Assembly: GCA_964490705.1 (NCBI GenBank)
Contig: CAZBCG010000001.1
Span: forward strand, 62,001-126,000
Source of the DNA: Fodinibius sp964490705
Lineage (GTDB): Bacteria > Bacteroidota > Rhodothermia > Balneolales > Balneolaceae
DNA: 64,000 nucleotides
Direction of reading: 5' to 3'
Shown: one piece after another, positions 34,244 through 42,511 of the stretch
How the letters are laid out: each line of letters begins with the position of its first letter
How positions within the stretch are numbered: position 1 is the stretch's first letter
Program-made: the position numbers and the translations under genes
The notes under the pieces: generated by a model
What the model was told of the DNA's origin: nothing
The model's database searches: none
What the model saw: the letters and a program-made list of their open reading frames with translations, nothing else

Positions 34244-34924
34244 GTGTCTGACAAACAAACCATTCTCGTTGTTGATGACGAACAGGATCTGCTGGATCTC
34301 ATAGAATACAACCTCCAACAAGAAGGCTTCGACGTACTTAAAGCCGAAGACGGCGTGGAGGGTATAGAGATGGCGCGTGAGCACAATCCCAACTTGGTGC
34401 TCCTGGATATCATGATGCCCAAAATGGACGGCATGGAAGTGGTTGAGCGCATGCGTGATGACAGCGACTTGAAACGAATTCCCATCATTTTTCTGACGGC
34501 CCGGGGCGATGAAAAAACTGAAGTCGAGGGGTTGGACAAGGGCGGCGACGATTACATCACCAAACCCATCAGCACCACCAAGCTGATCTCACGCATCAAA
34601 GCGGTGCTACGACGATTTGAGGAAACCAAAGAAATGGCCGACAAAATCGAAGTCCACGATATTGTGATCGACAAAGATCGCTATATTGTAACCCAGGGTG
34701 AGGAGGAGTTTCAACTGCCCCGCAAAGAGTTTGAGCTACTGTATTTTCTGGCCAGCCGAAAAGGCAAAGTGATGGACCGACAAACGCTGCTCAATCACGT
34801 GTGGGGCAATAATATCTACGTGGTCGATCGCACCGTAGATGTACACGTGCGAAAAATCCGCGAAAAGCTCGGCGACGAATATATCGAAACCGTTAAAGGC
34901 GTTGGATATCGCTTTAAGGAATGA
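34244..34924 (+). CDS. OmpR/PhoB family response regulator
   Basis: The 226-residue protein has a receiver domain with acidic pocket VVDDEQD (Asp11-Asp12), phosphoacceptor Asp55 in LVLLDIMMPKMDG, Thr in IIFLTARGDE and Lys in DYITKPIS. A winged-helix OmpR domain follows (FQLPRKEFELLYFLASRKGK, WGNNIYVVDRTVDVHVRKIR, YIETVKGVGYRFKE). The start is GTG at 34244. It overlaps the kinase gene by ATGA, four bases, so the pair is translationally coupled. The PhoB-like sequence suggests phosphate control, but no pst genes are near, so the signal is unknown. Confidence 0.93.
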   Translation: MSDKQTILVVDDEQDLLDLIEYNLQQEGFDVLKAEDGVEGIEMAREHNPNLVLLDIMMPKMDGMEVVERMRDDSDLKRIPIIFLTARGDEKTEVEGLDKGGDDYITKPISTTKLISRIKAVLRRFEETKEMADKIEVHDIVIDKDRYIVTQGEEEFQLPRKEFELLYFLASRKGKVMDRQTLLNHVWGNNIYVVDRTVDVHVRKIREKLGDEYIETVKGVGYRFKE

Positions 34925-36015
34925 AGAAAAAGCCGTTTAAAAAATCATCGCGCTTGGCCTTCCGGAGCGCATTGCTCTCGGCCGTGATTATCGGGGCGGC
35001 CGCTATTGTCCTCGGCATGTTTTTATGGAACCTCACCTGGACGGTTGCCCTTTTGAGCGGTGGGTTACTTGCTGTCATCAGCTGTACGGTAATTTATGTC
35101 GTGATCTACAACTTCCAGTTTTCGCGACTGGAAATCCTCAACAAAATCAACCGCAATATTGCCCGCAAGCGATTTCAGGATTATGATGAGCTCGAAACGA
35201 CCGGCCATGACGAGCTCGATTATCTGATCAAGCAATCCATCCGTGCCAGCAAAACCGTGGAGCGCGAAATTCAGCGTCTCAACCGCATCGAAAACTATCG
35301 CAAAGAGTTTATCGGGGATATCTCTCACGAGCTCAAGACGCCCATTTTTGCCATCCAGGGTTTTATTGAAACACTGCTCAACGGTGCTATTAATGATGAA
35401 GGGGTGAACCGCAAATTTCTGAAAAAGGCGCAGCGCAACGTGAATCGACTAATTTTTCTCACCAAAGATCTGATGGAGATCTCGAAGCTCGAAACCGGTG
35501 AACTGAAGTCGGAAGTGCAGGATATCTACCTCCGCGACATCGTGACGGATGTCACCGAAAACCTGCAATACAAAGCCCAAAAAGAAGATGTTACGCTGGA
35601 AATCGAAGACTTCCCAAAGAGTATTCTGGTAACCGCAGATCGCAATCAAATTAAGCAAGTACTCATTAATCTGATTGAGAATGCTATCAAATATAACGAA
35701 CCGGACGGCCGAGTAACCGTTGGGGTCAAAGATTATTCTAAGGATGAAAACCGGGTGCTCGTTTATGTTGAGGACACCGGCATTGGCATTAATCAACAGT
35801 TCATTGATCGCGTGACCGAGCGTTTTTTTCGCGTGGACAAATCCAGGTCGCGCGAAAAGGGAGGCACCGGTTTGGGGCTGGCCATCGTAAAGCATATTAT
35901 GGAAGCACACGATGAAGAATTTTTTATCGAAAGTACCCCCAATGTGGGATCGACCTTTAGCTTTACCCTCAGCAAAGTAGATCGTACACCCGCAGCAGCC
36001 GAAGTTTCTGAATAA
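34921..36015 (+). CDS. PhoR-like sensor histidine kinase
   Basis: The 364-residue kinase has two adjacent TM segments (about 17-38 and 42-63) with almost no periplasmic loop. A short HAMP-like linker follows, then HisKA with phospho-His136 in FIGDISHELKTPIFAIQGF, and HATPase_c with N box LINLIENAIKYNEP, G1 VEDTGIGINQQFIDRV, F box FFRVDKSRSREKGG and G2 GTGLGLAIVKHIM. Lacking a sensor loop, it may sense through the membrane or another protein. Partner of the regulator directly upstream; their frames overlap by four bases. Confidence 0.94.
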   Translation: MKKKPFKKSSRLAFRSALLSAVIIGAAAIVLGMFLWNLTWTVALLSGGLLAVISCTVIYVVIYNFQFSRLEILNKINRNIARKRFQDYDELETTGHDELDYLIKQSIRASKTVEREIQRLNRIENYRKEFIGDISHELKTPIFAIQGFIETLLNGAINDEGVNRKFLKKAQRNVNRLIFLTKDLMEISKLETGELKSEVQDIYLRDIVTDVTENLQYKAQKEDVTLEIEDFPKSILVTADRNQIKQVLINLIENAIKYNEPDGRVTVGVKDYSKDENRVLVYVEDTGIGINQQFIDRVTERFFRVDKSRSREKGGTGLGLAIVKHIMEAHDEEFFIESTPNVGSTFSFTLSKVDRTPAAAEVSE

Positions 36016-36025
36016 AAACATATTG

Positions 36026-36274
36026 ATGAATACCTCGACCAGCCAAGCTATTTTCTTGATTACCGGACTTGTCACAGCCGCGGGTGCTCACAAAGAACAT
36101 TCTACGCTCAAGTTGGCCCAATCGCTGGTAGAAGAAGAGCAATACATTGCCGCCATCTATACTGCAGAGCAGATTATTGAACACTATCCCCAAACCACCT
36201 ACGCGCAATCGGCTGAAAATCTCATCGAAGTAATCCGAAACCAGTATCTGGATCGGCCGCATCGTCTGAATTGA
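36026..36274 (+). CDS. Small TPR-like protein
   Basis: An 82-residue protein from ATG 36026 (a TTG lies one codon earlier), beginning ten bases after the kinase stop, so probably the third gene of that operon. After a weakly hydrophobic N-terminus (QAIFLITGLVTAAGAHKE) it has one helical pair like a tetratricopeptide repeat or BamD-type helix: LKLAQSLVEEEQYIAAIYTA, EQIIEHYPQTTYAQSAENLI. Too short for a full domain. Its role is unknown; it may be a small adaptor. Convergent with the gene ending at 36287. Confidence 0.6.
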   Translation: MNTSTSQAIFLITGLVTAAGAHKEHSTLKLAQSLVEEEQYIAAIYTAEQIIEHYPQTTYAQSAENLIEVIRNQYLDRPHRLN

Positions 36275-36286
36275 AGCCCAATTGGG

Positions 36287-37024
36287 TTAAAAAGATAAGG
36301 ATATTCCCAACTGCAGCCGCTGATACACCAGTTTGGTTTCTACATTTTGGTTGCCCCAACCCGGCTGCTCATAGGTAGCGTGATCAATATTCAGCCCTGC
36401 TGTAAACGACCATCCCAATCCGCCATCGGTATAAAACACAATGCCAATGCCGGGGTTTACTACCAAGCCGCCCTGATGATGCTCGATCTGCGCATCGTCA
36501 TCTGCCAACACACTGATACCGTATCCCGTTCTAAAAAATACAAAGGGCGAAGTATTCGCCCCTCGAAATTGGTACCGACCTTCTACAAAGATTGGCACTA
36601 ATCCCAGCGGCTCGTTATACGGAACATAGCCGACGCCAATGCCCGCCGAGAATTTAGCCGAAAGCCGATAGCCATTAACCATCTGAAATCGTACGGTTTT
36701 CGAATTTTCGCCCGGCAGTATATTAATGCCCGTTTGGTTTACATATCCAGACTTTTTATAGTTCGTGGAACTGGGAATCGGTTCCCGTTTAATCCTTTCA
36801 ATAGCAGCTGTGTTCACCACCCGTACATTGCCCCCGACGATCTCTATTTTGATGGACTGTCCCTCTACCCGTTCAATAATTTGTCCGCGCAAGATGCCTC
36901 CATTTTTCAAATAGACCACGTCCTCCATCCCGGACTGTGCAACTATCATAAGTGGCAGGCATAGCATGATCAGAGCAATAAACACCCATACTCTTCCAAG
37001 GCAAACCGTTAGCTGATTGTTCAT
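36287..37024 (-). CDS. Exported beta-barrel protein, probably outer membrane
   Basis: From ATG 37024 (MNNQLTVCLGRVWVF) the protein is 245 residues with a signal peptide ending near MIVAQSGMED. A short N-terminal piece, VVYLKNGGILRGQIIERVEG, resembles the KNG-x-x-x-G-x-I strand motif seen before many Bacteroidota outer-membrane proteins. The rest alternates in an amphipathic beta pattern (GYRLSAKFSAGIGVGYVPYN, SPFVFFRTGYGISV) and ends with Phe (LGISLSF), as outer-membrane barrels do. Starting at 37051 instead would overlap the upstream gene. Specific function not recognised. Confidence 0.72.
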   Translation of the reverse strand: MNNQLTVCLGRVWVFIALIMLCLPLMIVAQSGMEDVVYLKNGGILRGQIIERVEGQSIKIEIVGGNVRVVNTAAIERIKREPIPSSTNYKKSGYVNQTGINILPGENSKTVRFQMVNGYRLSAKFSAGIGVGYVPYNEPLGLVPIFVEGRYQFRGANTSPFVFFRTGYGISVLADDDAQIEHHQGGLVVNPGIGIVFYTDGGLGWSFTAGLNIDHATYEQPGWGNQNVETKLVYQRLQLGISLSF

Positions 37025-37037
37025 GAAATACTCGGTT

Positions 37038-38306
37038 TCAGGATTCTTCATCCTGCACTACATCGATTGTACTCAGGTGTGTTACGTCATCGATATTACT
37101 GTAATCATACTGACGGATGCCATCGTCGCCCGTAACCATCAGCACATCGTTGAGTGGAATTACATCGAACGTTTGGATGTCTTTTATATGGCGGATGAGC
37201 TTTAGCTCAAGTGCGTTTCCCGCATCGAAAATTTTGAGCCCCTTGTCGCCCTCGCTAATAAAAAGCGTACCGTCATCGATGCCGAGCCCGTGCGGACTTG
37301 CCATCGAATAAGTTGCAATTTTCTGTGGCTGCGTACGATCTGCCACATCAATAATTTCCAGCCGGTTTACCCCGCGCGGACATCGCTCAGCATTGCGCAG
37401 CGTCACATACGCCAAGTCACCTTCCACAACAACGGGATCGCAGGCCGTCATGTGCTCATACACCGAGAGCTTGCCGGGACTGTCGGGCGTAGTAATATCA
37501 TAAATATACATGGCGCTGGCCGATCCAATATACAGGCTGTTTTCGTACGGAAAGATCGTTTCGATATCCCAGCCTACCTGCTCTTTGTTGGCTTGGGTCG
37601 GCTCCTGAGAACTAATATCAAAGGTAAGCAGGTTTTGTTTATCCACGGCATATAAATAATCGCCGTTGATGGTAAATCGCGCCATTGATCCGCCAACGCC
37701 AGATCCTCCTTCAGCCGCCGAAAGTGCCATATCAGCAGTTGCAATACCTCCAGCTCCCACGCCGTAACAGTTGCCCGTGCAGGTTTCTTCGACTTCTACC
37801 TTCTTCCAATCGACTACAATTCCCTTTGAAGGATCGACCTGAGTGTGCACATATCCGGGGGCCTCATTTCCCGACTTCTCGAACACATTTTCTTTAGTAG
37901 CGATGAGTTCCGGATTCTGAATATCCTGGATATCGAACACTAACAAGTTCGTCTCAGAATCGGCATACAGCAGACCGTTTTTAACGGCAATGTCTTTATT
38001 GGCCGGGATATTAATGAACCCCACTTTTTGGGGATTGGCAGGATTGCTGTTGTCAATAATATGCACGCCTTCATTCGATTCGTTGATAAACAGATAACCC
38101 TGATAAAAATAAATTTTACCCGGCTCCTTCAATTCCCGCGACGACTCCATTTTGATGGAGTTCATATAATCCTGCTCCGACATATATACCGGCTCGTACT
38201 CAATCCGCGTTATCGTCTGGATTCGCTTATCTTGGCAACCCAGCATCATGACCGATGCCAATATCATGAAAAAAGCAACTCTTGAAATTTTTGTAAATAC
38301 TTTCAT
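37038..38306 (-). CDS. LVIVD-repeat lipoprotein (beta-propeller)
   Basis: From ATG 38306 (MKVFTKISRV) the protein is 422 residues with lipobox MMLGC (Cys24). Fifty-one further in-frame codons upstream lack signal features. The body repeats the LVIVD pattern, a hydrophobic strand then D-I/N-P-x-x-P: GVHIIDNSNPANPQKVG, LLVFDIQDIQNPELIA, MYIYDITTPDSPGKLS, RLEIIDVADRTQPQKIA and GLKIFDAGNALELK. This gives a propeller exposed at the cell surface or in the periplasm. A Cys pair (ETCTGNC) interrupts it. Such proteins are common in Bacteroidota and of unknown role. It precedes the beta-barrel gene by 13 bases, so both are probably one operon. Confidence 0.83.
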   Translation of the reverse strand: MKVFTKISRVAFFMILASVMMLGCQDKRIQTITRIEYEPVYMSEQDYMNSIKMESSRELKEPGKIYFYQGYLFINESNEGVHIIDNSNPANPQKVGFINIPANKDIAVKNGLLYADSETNLLVFDIQDIQNPELIATKENVFEKSGNEAPGYVHTQVDPSKGIVVDWKKVEVEETCTGNCYGVGAGGIATADMALSAAEGGSGVGGSMARFTINGDYLYAVDKQNLLTFDISSQEPTQANKEQVGWDIETIFPYENSLYIGSASAMYIYDITTPDSPGKLSVYEHMTACDPVVVEGDLAYVTLRNAERCPRGVNRLEIIDVADRTQPQKIATYSMASPHGLGIDDGTLFISEGDKGLKIFDAGNALELKLIRHIKDIQTFDVIPLNDVLMVTGDDGIRQYDYSNIDDVTHLSTIDVVQDEES

Positions 38307-38431
38307 AACCCCGTGATTTAATTCAATGTGATATCCCCGCGATGAGAATCCGTTGGCCCCATCAATAGATATACACCGTTGTGTCAACCAATAACTAGTA
38401 CCTGTCTTTTCTTTCTTATCGTAATTTTGAG

Positions 38432-38439
38432 TACTTTTG
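38432..38439 (+). promoter_or_regulatory. Possible -7 element before the mannose-1-P guanylyltransferase gene
   Basis: TACTTTTG matches TAnnTTTG, 36 bases before the ATG at 38476. No convincing -33 TTG partner was found. Confidence 0.35.
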
Positions 38440-38475
38440 GATATCAAAATTTTCATCATATAAAACTATTGATCT

Positions 38476-39561
38476 ATGCTACACGCCGTAGTTATGGCCG
38501 GTGGATCCGGCACCCGCTTCTGGCCCCGAAGTACCGAAGCCCGTCCCAAACAGTTTTTAAATATTTTTGGGGATCGCACGATGCTACAATCTACCGTTGA
38601 TCGCATCAAGTCGCTGGTTCCGGCCGAGCGCGTGTGGGTTATCACCAATGACAAATATGTGGACTTGGTGCACGAGCAACTGCCCGATGTGCCCACTGAA
38701 AATATCGTGGGTGAACCGGTGGGCCGTAATACGGCTCCCTGTGTAGCCGCCGCGGCAACACTGATTCAAGATCGAGATCCCGATGCCACGATGGTGGTCC
38801 TGCCGGCCGATCATCAAATCAGTGAGCCCAATAAATTTATCTCCATCTTGAAAGCCGCTGAAGCAAAAGCCAAGGAAAGCGATTCCTTAATTACAATCGG
38901 CATCGAACCCAGTCATCCAGAGACCGGCTATGGTTATATTGAATTTGATAAAGATCATTCTGAGAAGCATCACCAACAGGAAGTGAAGAAAGTGAATCAG
39001 TTTCGGGAAAAGCCGGATGCCAAAACAGCTCAGCAATTTATTAACGCCGGTAATTTTTTATGGAACAGTGGGATGTTTATCTGGAAGGCTTCCACTATCC
39101 TGCAGCAGTTTGCGCAACACCTGCCCGCCATCCACGAGCAGATCAAAAAACTTTCCACCGCCCTGGATGCAGGTGATCAAAAAACAGCTATTAATCAATT
39201 TTATCATGCCTGTCCCTCTATTTCTATTGACTATGGCATTATGGAACAGGCACAGTCGGTATTTGTAGTACCGGGATCATTCGGCTGGAATGATGTGGGC
39301 AGCTGGAGCGCAGTCTATGAGCTACGCGATAAAGACGAGAACGGCAATGTTATCCAGACGGATACGGCCGCCCTGGCTGATGCCAAGAACAATCTCATCC
39401 ACAGCGACAGCGGTAAAATGATTGCGCTGGTGGGCGTCGATAACCTTGCGGTCGTTGAAACTGACAATGCCATCTTGGTTTGTAATCTCGATGAAGCGCA
39501 GAGGGTAAAAAAGGTGGTTAATCAACTTCGGGATAATAACGATCTTAAGAAGTATTTGTGA
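38476..39561 (+). CDS. manC: Mannose-1-phosphate guanylyltransferase (GDP-mannose pyrophosphorylase)
   Basis: The 361-residue enzyme makes GDP-mannose from GTP and mannose-1-phosphate for glycans and LPS or capsule. Signature GGSGTRFWPRS at 9-19 (after HAVVMA), ARPKQFLNIFG, EPVGRNTAPCVAAAATLI, VVLPADHQI, IGIEPSHPETGYGYIEF, FREKPDAKTAQQFI and NSGMFIWKA. The C-terminal isomerase domain of the fused AlgA/ManC type is absent, so this is the monofunctional form, as is usual in Bacteroidota. It stands alone before a repeat-rich intergenic region. Confidence 0.94.
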   Translation: MLHAVVMAGGSGTRFWPRSTEARPKQFLNIFGDRTMLQSTVDRIKSLVPAERVWVITNDKYVDLVHEQLPDVPTENIVGEPVGRNTAPCVAAAATLIQDRDPDATMVVLPADHQISEPNKFISILKAAEAKAKESDSLITIGIEPSHPETGYGYIEFDKDHSEKHHQQEVKKVNQFREKPDAKTAQQFINAGNFLWNSGMFIWKASTILQQFAQHLPAIHEQIKKLSTALDAGDQKTAINQFYHACPSISIDYGIMEQAQSVFVVPGSFGWNDVGSWSAVYELRDKDENGNVIQTDTAALADAKNNLIHSDSGKMIALVGVDNLAVVETDNAILVCNLDEAQRVKKVVNQLRDNNDLKKYL

Positions 39562-39648
39562 TAGCTGTGGTTACCATGCAAGCCATTAGGGATTAATTTT
39601 ATCGCAAATAATAAACAAATACTTCCTCTGTCATCATGGCTATGCAAG

Positions 39649-39695
39649 ATCCTGAAACCCCGAATGATCGGGACACGGCAAGTTCAGGATGACAT
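39649..39695. repeat. 47-bp palindromic dispersed repeat (family B, copy 2)
   Basis: It is identical to 33343-33389 at 45 of 47 positions and in the same orientation. The two differences fall in the inner loop (GAATGATC for GAGTGCTC), leaving a CCCGA/TCGGG stem. The outer ATCCTGAA/TTCAGGAT arms are unchanged. Confidence 0.85.
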
Positions 39696-39825
39696 GAAAT
39701 TAAAGTTTTACAAAGGTCTTTAAACACGTTATTACGCAGAGTTTAATAACGAGATTTGAATAGCCCCAAGATTAAGGGTAGCCAATCTAGAGTAGTTATT
39801 TTTTGTGAATTCCTATAATCTGAAC

Positions 39826-39860
39826 GATCTCCGACAATTGTCGAAAGAGGTGAGAAATCT
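39826..39860. repeat. REP-like element with a CGACAATTGTCG core
   Basis: The perfect 12-base palindrome at 39832-39843 is flanked by GATCTC on the left and GTGAGAAATC on the right, which pair partly. Elements of this form (GAGAT...CGACAATTGTCG...) are frequent between genes in Bacteroidota. Confidence 0.45.
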
Positions 39861-39875
39861 GTGTTGTGTAAAAAC

Positions 39876-39900
39876 TTGACAGGTTTTGGAAACCTGTCAA
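39876..39900. repeat. REP-like perfect hairpin TTGACAGGTTT
   Basis: TTGACAGGTTT, loop TGG, AAACCTGTCAA: a perfect 11-bp stem with a three-base loop and no T-run. It lies 88 bases from the MBL gene stop and could also act as an RNA 3' end. Confidence 0.6.
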
Positions 39901-39987
39901 ATTTAACGTTATACAATTTATAACGCGTTTAGCGGCCTAGTGCTATAAAAAAAACATCTCTCCCTGTGCATAAGCAGCACGATAGCA

Positions 39988-40746
39988 TCAGATAGTCACC
40001 GTCAGCTGATCGTAAGCAAGACGCACGTGGTCGGGCAGACGCTTATTGGTTTCTTCGTGATTGACATGCGAGTTCATGTGAATGAGATAGGTCTTGGGAA
40101 TTTCCAGCTCATTGGCAATGTTCAACGCCTCGGGAATCGTCATGTGGGTAGGATGTTCCGGCTTCCACCGCAAACCGTCAAGTACCATCACTTTTGATCC
40201 CCGTATCAGTTCCTTGGTAGCTTCGGGTATTTCCTTAACATCCGATATGTAGGATACATCATTAACGCGATAGCCCAGTACCTTTACGTTACCGTGGATG
40301 GCAGGCAGCGGCGTAATCTTTACATCCTGAAATGTAATAGGCCCGGAAATTTCTTCGAGGTCAATATCAGTAGCGCCGGGGTAGCGATTGGGACCAAACA
40401 TATAGTCGAACCGGCGGCGGATCGCATCCAGACAAGTGGCACTGCCATACACGGGAATACTTTGCTCTTGTTTGTAGCAAAAGGGGCGCAGATCATCGAG
40501 CCCGGCAATATGATCCATATGCTCATGGGTAATCAAAACGAGATCAATGGCCGAAAGTCCCGAGCGTAAGGTTTGCAGCCGAAATTCGGGGCCGGTATCG
40601 ATCACCAGCGAAGTCTCATCAGTCTCTAGCCATGCCGAGCAGCGCCACCGAATATTACGCGGATCTCCGTCGAGATGTTCTTTGCCAAAACCGCCAGCGA
40701 CGGGCACGCCCATTGATGTACCGGTTCCCAAAAAGGTTAATTGCAT
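39988..40746 (-). CDS. MBL-fold metallo-hydrolase (PhnP/RNase Z-like)
   Basis: The 252-residue metallo-beta-lactamase fold is indicated by MQLTFLGTGTSMGVP, SLVIDTGPEFRLQ, LVLITHEHMDHIAGLDDLR (HxHxDH metal motif) and LIHMNSHVNHEETNKRLP, with further His in LPAIHGNVKV. The pattern and order fit the PhnP/YycJ-like phosphodiesterase branch common in Bacteroidota. The N-terminal RWRCSAWLETD corresponds to the zinc-loop position in PhnP but has only one Cys. Its ATG overlaps the upstream stop by one base (TAATG), so the two genes are translationally coupled. Confidence 0.9.
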   Translation of the reverse strand: MQLTFLGTGTSMGVPVAGGFGKEHLDGDPRNIRWRCSAWLETDETSLVIDTGPEFRLQTLRSGLSAIDLVLITHEHMDHIAGLDDLRPFCYKQEQSIPVYGSATCLDAIRRRFDYMFGPNRYPGATDIDLEEISGPITFQDVKITPLPAIHGNVKVLGYRVNDVSYISDVKEIPEATKELIRGSKVMVLDGLRWKPEHPTHMTIPEALNIANELEIPKTYLIHMNSHVNHEETNKRLPDHVRLAYDQLTVTI

Positions 40747-41051
40747 TATTCAAGGTCGATGTCCAGTTCTTCGATTTCACTGTCTTTAAATTCATCAAAC
40801 CGATCCCACAGCTCTTCTAGTTGTTTCCGTACCACTGGCTTGATATAAATATCCTGCAGGTCTCTATCTTTGAGCACACGTGCCAGCAAGCCCACCTGTT
40901 GCTGTGGAGGCTTCTTTTTGTTAAGTACCACTAGTTTTTCTCCTTCCATCACACAAGAATCACCACGGAAGGTCCCTTTCTCTTTGCGGATGCTATAGCC
41001 CGCCTGTTCTACCAACTGCTCGAGCTCTAAAAGTAAATTTTCTGTTTTCAT
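40746..41051 (-). CDS. Conserved hypothetical protein coupled to the MBL hydrolase
   Basis: The 101-residue soluble protein is rich in charged helices: NLLLELEQLVEQAGYSIRKE, then a beta segment FRGDSCVMEGEKLVVLNKKK, and the acidic tail DEFKDSEIEELDIDLE. Small proteins of this look, with G-x-F-x-G-D-x-C and LVVLNKKKP, accompany the MBL gene in many Bacteroidota. I know no function. Tight coupling (one-base overlap) suggests it works with the hydrolase. Confidence 0.75.
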   Translation of the reverse strand: MKTENLLLELEQLVEQAGYSIRKEKGTFRGDSCVMEGEKLVVLNKKKPPQQQVGLLARVLKDRDLQDIYIKPVVRKQLEELWDRFDEFKDSEIEELDIDLE

Positions 41052-41058
41052 CTGCTTC

Positions 41059-41841
41059 CTAAAAAGTGATTCCTATTTCTATACTGTGACCTTTCATCCT
41101 GTAATCATACACACCTTCTTCGACGTTGTATTTTCTAAAATCATATTCGTAGCCGGCCGTTAATCCCAAATCACCAAACAGACGGTCGAAGTAGAACCGG
41201 CCGTGAGCGATTACCGAAGTCAACGATCCACCGTACGACCCACCGGTGGCAAAGGAAAATCCATAACTGGGTACTCCGCCCAGCTCTATCCGAATATCAT
41301 CCTTGGGACGAAATAGAATATTAGCTCCGCCTCCAACAGTTAAGCTTCCAAATCGAAACCGATTGAAGGTGGGCTGGAACGTATCGCTGTTGGCCATATT
41401 TACATAGCGCGATGCAATACGGATGGGAACATAAATGCTAATTTTTTGGGAGCGATAGATTCCAAATCCTGTGTTTAGTGCTCCGCCGACATCAAAATAA
41501 GAAGCCGGACTTATGCCCGTTACTTCACCCCCGGCACCCAGGGTAATATCCAGCGTTCGCGTATTGTATCGCAGCCGAACAACGGGTCCCTCAAAGGCAA
41601 ACTGTCCGGCGCTGGCTCGTGCTGATGATCCAAAATAGGAAACCGTCATGGGCTCAACGGCAGCATACACGGCAGACTGAGGAGTATTAAAACGCGGGCC
41701 TTCCTCACCAACCGAAAACATCTGCGCCACCCCGGCATGGGGTCGTATCGTAATCAATAGCATCACAAATAACGCAAGCTTGATGCCAGTCCAAAAAAGT
41801 CTGCTAACTGTGGAATGTTGTACTAAGGATTCACATTTCAT
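41059..41841 (-). CDS. Exported beta-barrel protein, probably outer membrane
   Basis: The 260-residue protein has an N-terminal signal (IKLALFVMLLITIRPHAGVAQMF) and a body of amphipathic strands with many Gly, Tyr and Arg (VVRLRYNTRTLDITLGAGGE, YVPIRIASRYVNMANSDTF, FGSLTVGGGANILFRPKDD). It ends HSIEIGITF with terminal Phe, as in outer-membrane barrels. It lies seven bases before the next gene on the same strand, so probably in one operon with the MBL hydrolase. It lacks close similarity to a barrel family I can name. Confidence 0.7.
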   Translation of the reverse strand: MKCESLVQHSTVSRLFWTGIKLALFVMLLITIRPHAGVAQMFSVGEEGPRFNTPQSAVYAAVEPMTVSYFGSSARASAGQFAFEGPVVRLRYNTRTLDITLGAGGEVTGISPASYFDVGGALNTGFGIYRSQKISIYVPIRIASRYVNMANSDTFQPTFNRFRFGSLTVGGGANILFRPKDDIRIELGGVPSYGFSFATGGSYGGSLTSVIAHGRFYFDRLFGDLGLTAGYEYDFRKYNVEEGVYDYRMKGHSIEIGITF

Positions 41842-41883
41842 AAGTAGAATTCCAATGATTTCTTAACTGTAAGTTAACCAACG

Positions 41884-42435
41884 ATGAAACTCACATTTTG
41901 GCTAATATTATTTTCGGTGATGTCGATATCAACAACTAATACAACTATAGATTCTATTTACGAGTTCAAACCTACAAACATTAACGGAAAAGAAACATCC
42001 CTAAGTGAGTTTGAAGGAGATGTTTTACTGATTGTCAATACGGCCTCGGAATGTGGTTATACCCCGCAGTACGAAGGCCTGCAAGCCCTGCAGCAAAAAT
42101 ATAGTGAGAAAGGATTTAATGTATTGGGATTTCCTGCTAATAATTTTGGCGGACAGGAGCCCGGAACGGATGAAGAGATTAAAAAGTTTTGTAAGGTGAA
42201 CTACGATGTGAGTTTCCCGATGTTTTCAAAACTGTCGGTAAAGGGATCTGATCAACATCCACTATTCAAATATCTGACTAATGCTGACAATCCTGATTTC
42301 ACCGGTCAGATAAAATGGAATTTTGAAAAGTTTTTGATTAGCAAAGATGGCACACTCTTGCGGCGTTTTCAAAGTGCCACCGAACCCGAAAGCGATGAAA
42401 TTACCAAGGCAATAGAACAAGCTTTAAGCAGTTAA
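41884..42435 (+). CDS. Glutathione peroxidase family thiol peroxidase, exported
   Basis: The 183-residue protein has an N-terminal hydrophobic stretch (LTFWLILFSVMSISTTNT) suggesting export. The GPx core is complete: IYEFKPTNINGKETSL, LLIVNTASECGYTPQY with peroxidatic Cys57, LGFPANNFGGQEPGTDEEI with the Gln, and IKWNFEKFLI with the Trp of the triad. A Cys at about 101 (IKKFCKVNY) is placed to be the resolving cysteine of thioredoxin-dependent GPx. It removes hydroperoxides in the periplasm. Divergent from the upstream barrel gene and ended by a strong terminator. Confidence 0.92.
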   Translation: MKLTFWLILFSVMSISTTNTTIDSIYEFKPTNINGKETSLSEFEGDVLLIVNTASECGYTPQYEGLQALQQKYSEKGFNVLGFPANNFGGQEPGTDEEIKKFCKVNYDVSFPMFSKLSVKGSDQHPLFKYLTNADNPDFTGQIKWNFEKFLISKDGTLLRRFQSATEPESDEITKAIEQALSS

Positions 42436-42472
42436 TGTGATGTATCCCTATACATCCCATCACCATCCCGAC

Positions 42473-42510
42473 GGAGGGCCGCAACTGATACTTGCGGCTC
42501 TCCTTTTTTA
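42473..42510 (+). terminator. Rho-independent terminator of the glutathione peroxidase gene
   Basis: GGAGGGCCGCAA, seven-base loop, TTGCGGCTCTCC (one G.T pair), then TTTTTT. It ends two bases before the convergent apaG stop. Confidence 0.88.
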
Positions 42511-42511
42511 T

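Larger units (their letters stand above)
39562..39987. other. Repeat-rich intergenic island, 426 bases, no gene
   Basis: It contains three unrelated REP-like palindromes listed separately (39649-39695, 39826-39860, 39876-39900) in 250 bases. No ORF or RNA gene was found. The manC and MBL-hydrolase genes converge on it. Confidence 0.6.

Noticed and set aside
36287..37051. Start of the beta-barrel protein at 37051
   Set aside because: It would overlap the upstream lipoprotein gene and delay the signal peptide; ATG 37024 gives a clean signal sequence.
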